Origin: Streptomyces sp. Root431 | GTDB taxonomy: Bacteria; Actinomycetota; Actinomycetes; Streptomycetales; Streptomycetaceae | DNA: 43,543 nucleotides | Assembly: GCF_001426585.1 (NCBI RefSeq) | Contig: NZ_LMEI01000011.1 | Coordinates: forward strand, 28,653-72,195 | Direction: 5' to 3' | Part shown: positions 15,655-23,394 of the stretch, piece by piece | Position numbering within the stretch: position 1 is the first letter of the stretch | Layout of the letters: each line of letters starts with the position of its first letter | Notes under the pieces: generated by a model | Told to the model about the DNA's origin: nothing | Seen by the model: the letters and a program-made list of their open reading frames with translations, nothing else | Databases searched by the model: none | Position numbers and translations under genes: made by a program

Positions 15655-17376
15655 GTGGCCCGGCGACCACTCCCCCGCATTCTGAGCAGCGGCAGCGCGC
15701 AGATCGCTCGTAGCCGAGAGATCGCGCGCACGGCCGCCGACAGCGCCACCGACGTGCTCCAGCCGCTGATCACGGTCTCCCGTGGTCTGCGGAAGCTGGC
15801 CGCGACCGCGCGCGCCAAGTGGGCCGCGACCCCCAAGGAGCGGCGCGGTCCCACGCTGCTCCTGGTCGCGGCCTGTGTCCTGGTCGTCGCCCTCGTGCCG
15901 TACGGGCCGCTGCTCGCGCTCGTCACGCTCATGGGCGCCGCCGCGTGGAAGGGGCGCGAACGCCCGGTCGTGAAGACCGGGCCCGACGACGCGGAGATCG
16001 CGCGGCTCAAGGGCCTGTACGAGGCCCTCGTGCCGTACTTCTCCGTCCCCGACGACCCCTCCCCGCTCTTCGCCCACGGCGGCGACTGGAGCGGCGCCTT
16101 CGGGGAGTACGCCTTCGACGACGACGGGCGGCTCACCCGGCTGAGGATCGCGTACCCCCCGTACTTCACCGACGGAGAACCCACCGCGCGCGCCCGCATC
16201 GAGCAGCTGCTGCACGCCAAGTCGGGGCGCGGCCGCGAGTACCACTTCGACTGGGACGAGGAGGGCAACCGGCTCGTCATGAGCGTCCTGCCCGCCCTGC
16301 CCACCACCATCGCCGCCCAGCGCTTCGTGACCGTGCCGGGCGAGACCGTCCTCGGCTTCACCGACGAGGACGCCGTGCAGCGGACCGTGCCCGTCGTCGC
16401 GGCGGACGCCACGGAGGACGCGCCGGCCGTGGTCTGGCGCACGGGCCCCCGCTCCTCCGAGCCGCACCTGCTGGCCGTGGGCCAGCCGGGCAGCGGCACC
16501 ACCTCCCTACTGCGCTCGATCGCGCTCCAGGCCCTGCCGCACGGCGACGTGCTGATCGTCGAGGGCGGCGGCACCGGCGAGTACGCCTGCCTGACCGGCC
16601 GCGACGGGGTCCTCGCCGTCGAGTGCGGGCTCTCCGGCGCCCTGGCCAGCCTGGAATGGGCGGCGCACGAGACGGAGCGGCGGCTGATCGCCGCCAACCG
16701 CGCCCGGCAGGCGGGTCATCCCGCGCCGGAGGACACCCGGCGGCCGCTGTGGATCCTCCTCGACCGGCCGGGCATCCTCGGCCACCTCGCCGCCGCCGAC
16801 GGCCGCCCCGACCCGCAGGAGCTGCTCCAGGTGCCGCTGCGGCACGGGCGCGCGGCACAGGTCACGGTGGTGGTGGCGGAGCAGTTCGACAGCGCGGACA
16901 CGCTGAGCGAGACCGTACGGACCCACACCCGCGCGCGGATCGTGCTCGGTCCCGCCACCCCCGAGCAGATCGAGTCGGTCCTCGGCTCCGCGCCGCACAC
17001 CACGCCGACGCCCCAGGTGCCGCCGGGCCGGGGCTACGCACGCCTCGGCACGGGCCCGGTCCTGCGGCTCCAGGTGCCGGCGACGCCCGACCCGTACGAC
17101 GACGCCACGAGCGAGTCGCACCGCCAGGCCGTCCTCGCGCTCCTCCCCGAACGCCGGGCGCCGGTCGAGGCCCTGGCCGTCGACACCCCGGCGGACGGCA
17201 ACCTGGCCGTCGACACCCTGGCGGTCGGCACCCTGGCCGTCGACACCGTGTCGGTCGAGACGGTGAAGACGATGGCGGTCGGTGCGGTCCCGGCCGCGGC
17301 CCCCGACCCGGCCCCGCGCCTCGCGCCGGATCCGGGCCCCGCACCCCGCCACGCTCCGGTCGCCGCCGAAGGCTGA
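15655..17376 (+). CDS. sffA: SffA, FtsK/SpoIIIE-like septal protein with degenerate Walker motifs
   Basis: A 573-residue protein: basic N-terminus, hydrophobic helices about 70-100 (LLLVAACVLVVALVPYG, PLLALVTLMGAAAW), a middle domain, then a RecA-like motor-type domain from about 265. In SmeA-SffA systems it is brought to sporulation septa and affects chromosome segregation. Here the P-loop reads VGQPGSGTTSLL: Thr282 stands where the catalytic Lys of G-x-x-G-x-G-K-[ST] should be. The Walker B-like strand LWILLDRPG has Arg after the Asp rather than Glu. ATP hydrolysis is therefore doubtful. The C-terminal 75 residues hold three LAVDT-type repeats and an Ala/Pro tail. GTG 15655 has AGGAG 7 nt upstream. 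Confidence 0.9.
   Translation: MARRPLPRILSSGSAQIARSREIARTAADSATDVLQPLITVSRGLRKLAATARAKWAATPKERRGPTLLLVAACVLVVALVPYGPLLALVTLMGAAAWKGRERPVVKTGPDDAEIARLKGLYEALVPYFSVPDDPSPLFAHGGDWSGAFGEYAFDDDGRLTRLRIAYPPYFTDGEPTARARIEQLLHAKSGRGREYHFDWDEEGNRLVMSVLPALPTTIAAQRFVTVPGETVLGFTDEDAVQRTVPVVAADATEDAPAVVWRTGPRSSEPHLLAVGQPGSGTTSLLRSIALQALPHGDVLIVEGGGTGEYACLTGRDGVLAVECGLSGALASLEWAAHETERRLIAANRARQAGHPAPEDTRRPLWILLDRPGILGHLAAADGRPDPQELLQVPLRHGRAAQVTVVVAEQFDSADTLSETVRTHTRARIVLGPATPEQIESVLGSAPHTTPTPQVPPGRGYARLGTGPVLRLQVPATPDPYDDATSESHRQAVLALLPERRAPVEALAVDTPADGNLAVDTLAVGTLAVDTVSVETVKTMAVGAVPAAAPDPAPRLAPDPGPAPRHAPVAAEG
17173..17262. repeat. 30-bp tandem repeat, three copies, in sffA
   Basis: Units at 17173-17202, 17203-17232 and 17233-17262 each begin CTGGCCGTCGACACC and encode ten residues of the LAVDTLAVGT kind near the C-terminus of SffA. 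The frame is kept whatever the copy number. Confidence 0.85.
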
Positions 17377-17386
17377 GCGCCCCGCT

Positions 17387-17441
17387 CACATGCCGAGAGG
17401 CCGGTACGGACCCCAGGTCCGTACCGGCCTCTCGGCATGTG
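17387..17441. terminator. Bidirectional terminator hairpin
   Basis: A perfect 26-bp inverted repeat (17387-17412 and 17416-17441; left arm begins CACATGCCGAGAGG) with a 3-nt loop fills the gap between the convergent sffA and MocR genes. It can fold in either transcript. No U-tract follows, as is usual in Streptomyces. Confidence 0.85.
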
Positions 17442-17443
17442 TC

Positions 17444-18946
17444 CTACGCGACGAACGAACGGGGCGGTTCCACTCCCCCGCCCGCCGCGCCCGACTCCAC
17501 CAGGCGCGCCGCGGCGGCCAGCCGGGCGGCGGCCTCGTCGGCGACCGGGCCGCCGACCGTGAAGGGCAGCCGGATGAAGCCCTCGAAGGCGCCGTCCACG
17601 CCGAAGCGCGGGCCCGAGGGGACCCGGACGCCGACGCGCTCGCCCGCCTCCGCGAGCCGGGAACCGGAGAGCCCGCCGGTGCGGACCCAGAGGGTCAGCC
17701 CGCCGCGCGGCACGGAGAACTCCCACTCCGGCAGCTCCCTGCGGACCGCGGTGACGATCGCGTCCCGGTTGGCCCGTGCCTGCGCGCGCCGGAGGCTCAC
17801 GGCCTCCTCCCAGCCGCCGGTCCCCATCAGCCAGTTCACGCCGAGCTGTTCCAGGACGGGGGTGCCGAGGTCCGCGTACGCCCGCGCGGCCACGAGCGAG
17901 CGGATGACGTCGGGCGCGGCCCGGACCCAGCCGATCCGCATGCCCGCCCAGAAGGCCTTGCTGGCCGAACCGACCGTCAGGACCGTCGAGCCCGCCGGGT
18001 CGAAGGCGCAGACCGGCCGGGGCATCTCCACGTCGTCGTCGAGGTGCAGCTCGGTCATGGTCTCGTCGACGACGAGGACCGTGCCGGCCGAGCGGGCCGC
18101 GTCGACGAGCTGCCGCCGCTGGTCCTCGTCCGCCAGCGCGCCGGTCGGGTTGTGGAAGTCGGCGACGACGTACGCGAGGCGGGGCGCGGCGTCGCGCAGG
18201 ACCTGGCGCCAGCGGCCCATGTCCCAGCTGCCGAGCCCCTCCGACATGGCGACGGGGACGAGCCGGGCGCCGGCCTCCCGCATGAGCTGGAGGATGTTCG
18301 CGTACGAGGGCGACTCGACCGCGACGCGCTCGCCCCGCCCCGCGAAGAGGTGGCAGATGGCGTCGATGGCGCCCATGGCCCCGGTGGTCACCATGATCTG
18401 CTCGGGCATGGTGGGGATGCCGCGCGCGGTGTAGCGGTCGGCGAGCGTCTGGCGCAGCGCGGGCAGCCCGGCCGGGTAGTCGCCGTGCGTGTGGGCGTAG
18501 GGCGGCAGCTCCTCCAGGGCGCCCTGGACGCCCCGGGTGAGCCAGGGCTCGGGCGCGGGCAGCGCCGCGCAGCCGAGGTCGATCAGGGAGCCGAGGGCCT
18601 CCGGGGGCAGGGGTTCGAGGCCGCGCGCGGGCAGCGGGTTCCCGGCCGGAACGGCCGTCCAGCTGCCGGCCCCGCGGCGCGACTCCAGGAAGCCCTCGGT
18701 CCGCAGCGCCTCGTAGGCGGCGGCCACCGTCGTGCGGCTGACGGTCAGGGCGAGGGCGAGCTCCCGCTCGGCGGGCAGGCGGGCAGCGACGGGGACGCGG
18801 CCCTCCAGGACGAGGAGGCGGATGCCGTCGGCGAGGGCGCGGTAGGCGGGCGGCTTGCGGGCGCCGGGTCCCGCGGGCCGCGGCTGCTGCGCCTGGAGCT
18901 GCCGGGCGAGCTGCGCCGGCCCCACCGCCGAAGTCCACTGAGCCAT
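17444..18946 (-). CDS. MocR-family (YczR-like) GntR/aminotransferase regulator
   Basis: A 500-residue MocR protein. A GntR winged helix (about 30-100; YRALADGIRLLVLEGRVPVA, ALTVSRTTVAAAYEALRTEG) is joined to a fold-type I aminotransferase-like domain. The PLP-binding lysine is in VGSASKAFWAGMRIGW; HNPTGALADEDQR is also typical. Members bind PLP or pyridoxal as effector and rarely act as enzymes. It is divergent from a YczE-type membrane protein, which is the pairing known for YczR regulators, so it probably activates or controls that gene. ATG 18946 places the first helix at the expected distance. Confidence 0.93.
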   Translation of the reverse strand: MAQWTSAVGPAQLARQLQAQQPRPAGPGARKPPAYRALADGIRLLVLEGRVPVAARLPAERELALALTVSRTTVAAAYEALRTEGFLESRRGAGSWTAVPAGNPLPARGLEPLPPEALGSLIDLGCAALPAPEPWLTRGVQGALEELPPYAHTHGDYPAGLPALRQTLADRYTARGIPTMPEQIMVTTGAMGAIDAICHLFAGRGERVAVESPSYANILQLMREAGARLVPVAMSEGLGSWDMGRWRQVLRDAAPRLAYVVADFHNPTGALADEDQRRQLVDAARSAGTVLVVDETMTELHLDDDVEMPRPVCAFDPAGSTVLTVGSASKAFWAGMRIGWVRAAPDVIRSLVAARAYADLGTPVLEQLGVNWLMGTGGWEEAVSLRRAQARANRDAIVTAVRRELPEWEFSVPRGGLTLWVRTGGLSGSRLAEAGERVGVRVPSGPRFGVDGAFEGFIRLPFTVGGPVADEAAARLAAAARLVESGAAGGGVEPPRSFVA

Positions 18947-18970
18947 CGAAATCAGTCCACCTTCATCGAA

Positions 18971-18990
18971 TTGGCCATGGTTGGCACCCG
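18971..18990. promoter_or_regulatory. Candidate YczR/MocR operator (direct repeats)
   Basis: Two TTGGC direct repeats start at 18971 and 18981, exactly 10 bp apart, in the 64-bp gap between the divergent MocR and YczE genes. MocR regulators commonly bind direct repeats on one face of the helix. Predicted only. Confidence 0.5.
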
Positions 18991-19010
18991 ATACCCCGCC
19001 ACAGAGTGAC

Positions 19011-19751
19011 ATGAGCCAGTCCACCACCACCACCCTGGGGGGCAATCCCTTGTCCATCGCCTCCGGCCTCCACGGCCGGCACCTCACCCGCCGGCTCGTC
19101 CAGCTGTACGTCGGTCTGACGCTGTACGGGGTGAGCTCGGCGCTCCTGGTGCGCAGCGGGCTCGGCCTGGAGCCCTGGGGCGTCCTCCACCAGGGTCTCG
19201 CCGAGAAGACCGGGCTGACGATCGGCGTGGTGTCGATCATCGTCGGGGCGGCGGTGCTGCTCCTGTGGATCCCGATCCGCCAGAAGCCGGGTCTGGGCAC
19301 CGTCTCCAACGTCTTCGCGATCGGCATCGCCATGGACGGCACGCTGGCGCTCGTCCCGGACGTCCACGGCCTGGCCGGACAGGTGCCGCTCCTCGTGCTC
19401 GGCATCACCCTCAACGGGGTCGCCACCGGCCTGTACATCGCGGCGCGGTTCGGCCCCGGCCCGCGCGACGGCCTGATGACCGGTCTGCACCGGCTCACCG
19501 GCCGGTCGATCCGGCTGGTGCGGACGGCGATCGAGGTGGCCGTCGTCGCGACCGGCTTCGTGCTCGGCGGTTCGGTCGGCGTCGGCACGGTCCTGTACGC
19601 GCTGGCGATCGGGCCGCTCGCCCAGTACTTCCTGCGCTGGTTCGCCGTGCCCGAGCCGGATTCCGTCGGCCCGGAAGCCTCGCCGGAAGTGGCGTCCGTC
19701 CGCCCGCAGGTCGCCCCCGAGACACCGGGACAGGCCATACTGCGCCCGTGA
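19011..19751 (+). CDS. YczE-family integral membrane protein
   Basis: A 246-residue YczE/YyaS/YitT-like membrane protein with about five hydrophobic segments, for example VQLYVGLTLYGVSSALLV, GVVSIIVGAAVLLLWIPI, LLVLGITLNGVATGLYIAA and IEVAVVATGFVLGG. The family hallmark GPGPRDGLMTGLHRLTG follows GLYIAARF. The transported or bound molecule is unknown; the link with PLP-dependent YczR regulators suggests a vitamin B6-related role. ATG 19011 is used; the ribosome-binding site is weak. Its stop overlaps the next gene (GTGA at 19748-19751). Confidence 0.92.
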   Translation: MSQSTTTTLGGNPLSIASGLHGRHLTRRLVQLYVGLTLYGVSSALLVRSGLGLEPWGVLHQGLAEKTGLTIGVVSIIVGAAVLLLWIPIRQKPGLGTVSNVFAIGIAMDGTLALVPDVHGLAGQVPLLVLGITLNGVATGLYIAARFGPGPRDGLMTGLHRLTGRSIRLVRTAIEVAVVATGFVLGGSVGVGTVLYALAIGPLAQYFLRWFAVPEPDSVGPEASPEVASVRPQVAPETPGQAILRP

Positions 19752-20512
19752 CTCGCGTACGCCACCCCTATCTCGACCACCCCTCCCCCCTCGCGTTCGC
19801 CCACCGCGGCGGCACGGCGAACGGCCTGGAGAACACCGCGGCCGCCTTCCGCCTGGCCGCGGCGGCGGGCTACCGCTACTTCGAGACCGATGTGCACACG
19901 ACGGCGGACGGGGCGCTCGTCGCCTTCCACGACGCGACCCTCGACCGGGTCACGGACGCCTCGGGCCGGATCCGCGACCTGCCGTGGGCGGCGGTCGGCG
20001 AGGCCCGCGTGGCGGGCAAGGAACCGCTGCCGCTCTTCGCCGACCTCCTGGAGGAGTTCCCGGAGGCCCGCTGGAACGTGGACCTCAAGGCCGAGTCGGC
20101 GCTGTACCCGCTGGTGAACCTCATCCGCAGGATGCGCGCCTGGGACCGGGTCTGCGTGGGTTCCTTCACCGAGGCGAGGGTGGCGCGGGCCCAGCAGATG
20201 GCCGGGCCCCGGCTGGCCACCTCGTACGGGGTGCGCGGGGTGATCGGGCTGCGGCTGCGCTCGTTCGGCATCCCGGCGGCCCTGCGGGTCGGTGCGATCG
20301 CCGCGCAGGTCCCGGAGCGCCAGGCGGGCATCCCGGTGGTCGACCGCCGTTTCGTGCGCGAGGCGCACGCGCGCGGGCTCCAGGTCCACGTCTGGACGGT
20401 GAACGATCCCGAGCGGATGAACTCTCTCCTGGACCTGGGCGTGGATGGCATCATGACCGATCATCTGGAGACGCTGCGCTCGGTGCTGACCGAGCGGGGG
20501 GCGTGGGTCTGA
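19748..20512 (+). CDS. Glycerophosphodiester phosphodiesterase
   Basis: A 254-residue GDPD (UgpQ/GlpQ-type) enzyme that releases sn-glycerol 3-phosphate from glycerophosphodiesters. LAFAHRGGTANGLENTAAAF near residue 15 and YFETDVHTTADGALVAFHDA carry the catalytic His residues and metal-binding Glu/Asp. The barrel closes with VWTVNDPERMNSLLDLGVDG and IMTDHLETL. No signal peptide, so cytoplasmic. GTG 19748 overlaps the YczE stop. The following MFS gene may be co-transcribed. Confidence 0.95.
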   Translation: MTRVRHPYLDHPSPLAFAHRGGTANGLENTAAAFRLAAAAGYRYFETDVHTTADGALVAFHDATLDRVTDASGRIRDLPWAAVGEARVAGKEPLPLFADLLEEFPEARWNVDLKAESALYPLVNLIRRMRAWDRVCVGSFTEARVARAQQMAGPRLATSYGVRGVIGLRLRSFGIPAALRVGAIAAQVPERQAGIPVVDRRFVREAHARGLQVHVWTVNDPERMNSLLDLGVDGIMTDHLETLRSVLTERGAWV

Positions 20513-20568
20513 GCGCGCGTCGAGCCGGCGCGGCGACGGATCACGGGGACGAGCGAGGGGGCGCGGCC

Positions 20569-21933
20569 TTGACCGCAGACACCACCGAACCGGAGGAGTA
20601 CGCCGCCGGTACCGCCGAGCGGCGGCGCGAGCAGCGCGGCTGGTACTTCTACGACTTCGCGTGCTCGGTGTACTCGACGAGCGTGCTGACCGTGTTCCTC
20701 GGCCCGTACCTGACCTCGGTGGCGCGGGCGGCGTCCGACGCGGAGGGCTTCGTGCACCCGCTCGGGATACCCGTGCGGGCCGGCTCGCTCTTCGCGTACG
20801 CCGTGTCGGCCTCGATCGTGGTCGCGGTCCTGGTGATGCCGCTGGTGGGCGCGGTGGCGGACCGTACGGGCCGGAAGAAGCCACTGCTCGCGGCGGCGGC
20901 GTACCTGGGGGCGGCGGCCACGGCGGGGATGTTCTTCCTCGCGGGCGAGCGCTACCTCCTGGGCGCCTTCCTGCTGATCGTGGCGAACGCCTCGCTCGCG
21001 GTGTCGATGGTGCTCTACAACGCCTATCTGCCGCAGATCGCGGAGCCGGACGAGCGGGACGCGGTCTCCTCGCGCGGCTGGGCCTTCGGCTACACCTCCG
21101 GCGCGCTGGTCCTCGTGCTGAACCTGGTCCTCTACTCGGGTCACGACTCGTTCGGCCTCACCGAGGGCGAGGCGATCCGGATCTGCCTCGCCTCGGCCGG
21201 TGTGTGGTGGGGCGCCTTCACCCTCGTCCCGCTGCGGCGGCTGCGCGACCGGCACGTCCGCGCGGACGGGGGCGAGCGGGCCGGCTCGGTCGGCAGCGGC
21301 TGGCGTCAGCTGCGGGCGACCCTGAAGGACATGCGCCGGCATCCGCTGACGCTCTCCTTCCTGCTGGCCTATCTGGTCTACAACGACGGCGTGCAGACGG
21401 TGATCTCGCAGGCCTCGGTGTTCGGCTCGGAGGAGCTGGGCCTCGACCAGACGACCCTGATCACGGCGGTGCTGCTGGTCCAGGTGCTCGCGGTGGTGGG
21501 TGCCCTGGGGATGGGGCGACTCGCCCGGACGCACGGCGCCAAGCGGACGATTCTCGGCTCGCTCGCGGTCTGGACGCTGATCCTGGCGGCGGGCTACTTC
21601 CTGCCGGCCGACGCGCCCGTGTTCTTCTACTGTCTGGCGGCCGCGATCGGGCTGGTGCTGGGCGGCAGCCAGGCGCTGTCGCGCTCGCTGTTCTCGCATC
21701 TGGTGCCGCGCGGCAAGGAGGCGGAGTACTTCTCGGCGTACGAGATGAGCGATCGGGGACTGAGCTGGCTGGGTCCACTTGTGTTCGGTCTCGCGTATCA
21801 GCTGACCGGAAGCTATCGGGATGCCATCATCTCTCTCGTGATCTTCTTCGTTGTCGGCTTCGCCCTGCTCGCCCGGGTCCCGGTGCGGCGCGCGGTGGAG
21901 GAGGCGGGCAACCCGCTGCCGGAACGAATTTAG
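20569..21933 (+). CDS. MFS transporter, UMF1/Atg22-like
   Basis: A 454-residue, 12-TM major-facilitator protein. YFYDFACSVYSTSVLTVFLG near the N-terminus is typical of the UMF1 (Atg22/BtlA-related) group. The MFS loop motif appears as VGAVADRTGRKKPLL, and the second half starts at RRHPLTLSFLLAYLVYNDGV. The substrate is unknown. The start is uncertain: TTG 20569 follows GAGCGAGGGGGC and gives a short N-terminal tail; GTG 20503, overlapping the GDPD stop region, is the alternative. Confidence 0.9.
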   Translation: MTADTTEPEEYAAGTAERRREQRGWYFYDFACSVYSTSVLTVFLGPYLTSVARAASDAEGFVHPLGIPVRAGSLFAYAVSASIVVAVLVMPLVGAVADRTGRKKPLLAAAAYLGAAATAGMFFLAGERYLLGAFLLIVANASLAVSMVLYNAYLPQIAEPDERDAVSSRGWAFGYTSGALVLVLNLVLYSGHDSFGLTEGEAIRICLASAGVWWGAFTLVPLRRLRDRHVRADGGERAGSVGSGWRQLRATLKDMRRHPLTLSFLLAYLVYNDGVQTVISQASVFGSEELGLDQTTLITAVLLVQVLAVVGALGMGRLARTHGAKRTILGSLAVWTLILAAGYFLPADAPVFFYCLAAAIGLVLGGSQALSRSLFSHLVPRGKEAEYFSAYEMSDRGLSWLGPLVFGLAYQLTGSYRDAIISLVIFFVVGFALLARVPVRRAVEEAGNPLPERI

Positions 21934-22016
21934 ACGCGGAAGTGAAAGGCCGGTAGTGTACGCCTTTGGCCTGCCAGGCGGACCGTTACTGCGTGCTGCT
22001 TTGGTGAAGACAGTGG

Positions 22017-22040
22017 GTCACATCTGCCGTCAGATGTGAC
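22017..22040. promoter_or_regulatory. Perfect 24-bp inverted repeat upstream of rbpA
   Basis: GTCACATCTG and CAGATGTGAC are perfect 10-bp arms around CCGT, followed by AAAA. It lies 83 bp after the MFS gene and about 60 bp before the sigma-R type promoter of rbpA. It could end MFS transcription or serve as an operator; no U-tract supports the first. Confidence 0.6.
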
Positions 22041-22100
22041 AAAACGGGCACTGGTGGGTACAACAAGGGGCGGCACGACGGGCGACGCATGACCCGGCAC

Positions 22101-22127
22101 GGGAATCTTTACCGCCGACCGGACGTT
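22101..22127 (+). promoter_or_regulatory. Sigma-R (oxidative stress) type promoter of rbpA
   Basis: GGGAAT (22101-22106) and GTT (22125-22127) are separated by 18 nt, matching the published SigR consensus GGGAAT-N18-GTT. rbpA is an established member of the SigR regulon in S. coelicolor. The leader would be about 55 nt. Confidence 0.8.
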
Positions 22128-22188
22128 GACCGGATAACGACGACAGCGACACCTGTCCTGTGGGCGACAAGCCCGGGAGGCACGATTC

Positions 22189-22563
22189 ATGAGTGAGCGA
22201 GCTCTTCGCGGCACGCGCCTCGTGGTGACCAGCTACGAGACCGACCGCGGCATCGATCTGGCCCCGCGCCAGGCCGTGGAGTACGCATGCGAGAAGGGCC
22301 ATCGTTTTGAGATGCCCTTCTCGGTGGAAGCGGAAATTCCGCCGGAGTGGGAGTGCAAGGTCTGCGGAATCCAGGCACTCCTGGTGGACGGGGACGGACC
22401 TGAGGAGAAGAAGGGCAAGCCTGCGCGTACGCACTGGGACATGCTCATGGAGCGACGCACCCGCGAGGAGCTGGAGGAGGTCCTTGCCGAAAGGCTGGCC
22501 GTCCTGCGCTCCGGCGCCATGAACATCGCCGTGCATCCGCGCGACAGCCGCAAGTCCGCCTAG
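22189..22563 (+). CDS. rbpA: RbpA, RNA polymerase-binding protein
   Basis: A 124-residue RbpA. The core domain carries the zinc ligands Cys34, Cys56 and Cys59, with His38 near (CEKGHRFEMPF, EWECKVCG). A basic linker (EEKKGKPARTHWD) leads to the sigma-interaction domain (MERRTREELEEVLAERLAVL). RbpA binds RNA polymerase and principal sigma factor, stabilises the open complex, and affects rifampicin tolerance. It begins at ATG 22189 after GGGAGG. It is single-gene, with its own SigR-type promoter and a strong terminator. Confidence 0.98.
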   Translation: MSERALRGTRLVVTSYETDRGIDLAPRQAVEYACEKGHRFEMPFSVEAEIPPEWECKVCGIQALLVDGDGPEEKKGKPARTHWDMLMERRTREELEEVLAERLAVLRSGAMNIAVHPRDSRKSA

Positions 22564-22580
22564 CGGGCAGCCGGACGAAC

Positions 22581-22631
22581 AACGCCGCGGGGCCCGGTAC
22601 ACGATCCGTGTACCGGGCCCCGCGGCGTTTT
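22581..22631. terminator. Strong bidirectional terminator, rbpA / fxsA
   Basis: A perfect 23-bp inverted repeat (22581-22603, starting AACGCCGCGG; 22607-22629) with a 3-nt loop, ending in TTTT on the plus strand. It lies 18 bp after the rbpA stop and serves the convergent fxsA transcript too. Confidence 0.93.
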
Positions 22632-22715
22632 CGCGTACGTACGCGATGCGCACACCCCCGAGGAGCGGACAGACGTCCGCGCACCCCCGGAGGGATGCGC
22701 GGAGTACGGCCTCGG

Positions 22716-23309
22716 TCAGGGCATGAGGGGCGGGCGCGGCTCCTCGGGCCGGCGGGGGCCCTGGCTCGCGTCCTCGCGGACGACCTCACCCTGGACGACC
22801 TTTCCGTCCGGGCGGTGGATGCGCGCCTGCTGGAAGGCGTCCTGGAGGCTGCCGGGAGGTGCGGCGGTCATCCGCCGCTCGACGGCCTTCTCCGCGTACC
22901 GCCCGAGGAGCGAGCGGACCTGCGGGATCAGCAGCAGGAGTCCGGCCGCGTCCGAGACGAGGCCGGGGATCATCAGGAGCAGGCCGCCGAGCATCAGGAA
23001 GCCGTTGCGGTCCTCCGCGCCGGTCCGCGCGTCCGCCGGGGGCGCCTCGCCGGCCTGCGCGGCCGCCTGGGCCTGCTGGAAGGTCGTCCTGAGGTTCCGG
23101 AAGGCGCGCCGGCCCGCCCGCTTCACCACGGTGGCGCCGAGGACGGCGCCGCCGACGAGCAGGGCGAGCACGGTCAGCGCGCCCGTCGCGTTCGCCACCA
23201 CCGTGAGCAGCCAGATCTCCAGGACCAGCCAGGCGGCGACGGCGAGGGGAAGGAACGTGCGTGCGCGGGAGCGCTTGGGGGCGAGGGGAGGCGGTGCGCC
23301 GGTCGTCAT
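22716..23309 (-). CDS. fxsA: FxsA-family membrane protein
   Basis: A 197-residue FxsA/YtzA-type protein. Hydrophobic segments are at about 20-60 (FLPLAVAAWLVLEIWLL, ALTVLALLVGGAVLGATVV) and about 100-130 (FLMLGGLLLMIPGLVSDAAG), the latter being the family signature before LLLLIPQVRSLL. E. coli FxsA lowers phage T7 exclusion by F plasmids when overproduced; its normal role is unknown. The C-terminal 50 residues are charged and cytoplasmic. ATG 23309 with GGGAG upstream is preferred; GTG 23330 adds seven residues. Confidence 0.93.
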   Translation of the reverse strand: MTTGAPPPLAPKRSRARTFLPLAVAAWLVLEIWLLTVVANATGALTVLALLVGGAVLGATVVKRAGRRAFRNLRTTFQQAQAAAQAGEAPPADARTGAEDRNGFLMLGGLLLMIPGLVSDAAGLLLLIPQVRSLLGRYAEKAVERRMTAAPPGSLQDAFQQARIHRPDGKVVQGEVVREDASQGPRRPEEPRPPLMP

Positions 23310-23394
23310 GGCTCCCAGTGTGCCTGGCACCCCGCCGGAACGTCGTAAAGAAAGGATCAGTACGCGCGACGGGGGCAGGCCTGCCGTGGAGCCG

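Noticed and set aside
15342..15713. Frame starting before smeA
   Set aside because: It overlaps smeA and sffA in another frame and lacks a ribosome-binding site; the smeA ATG has AGGAG.
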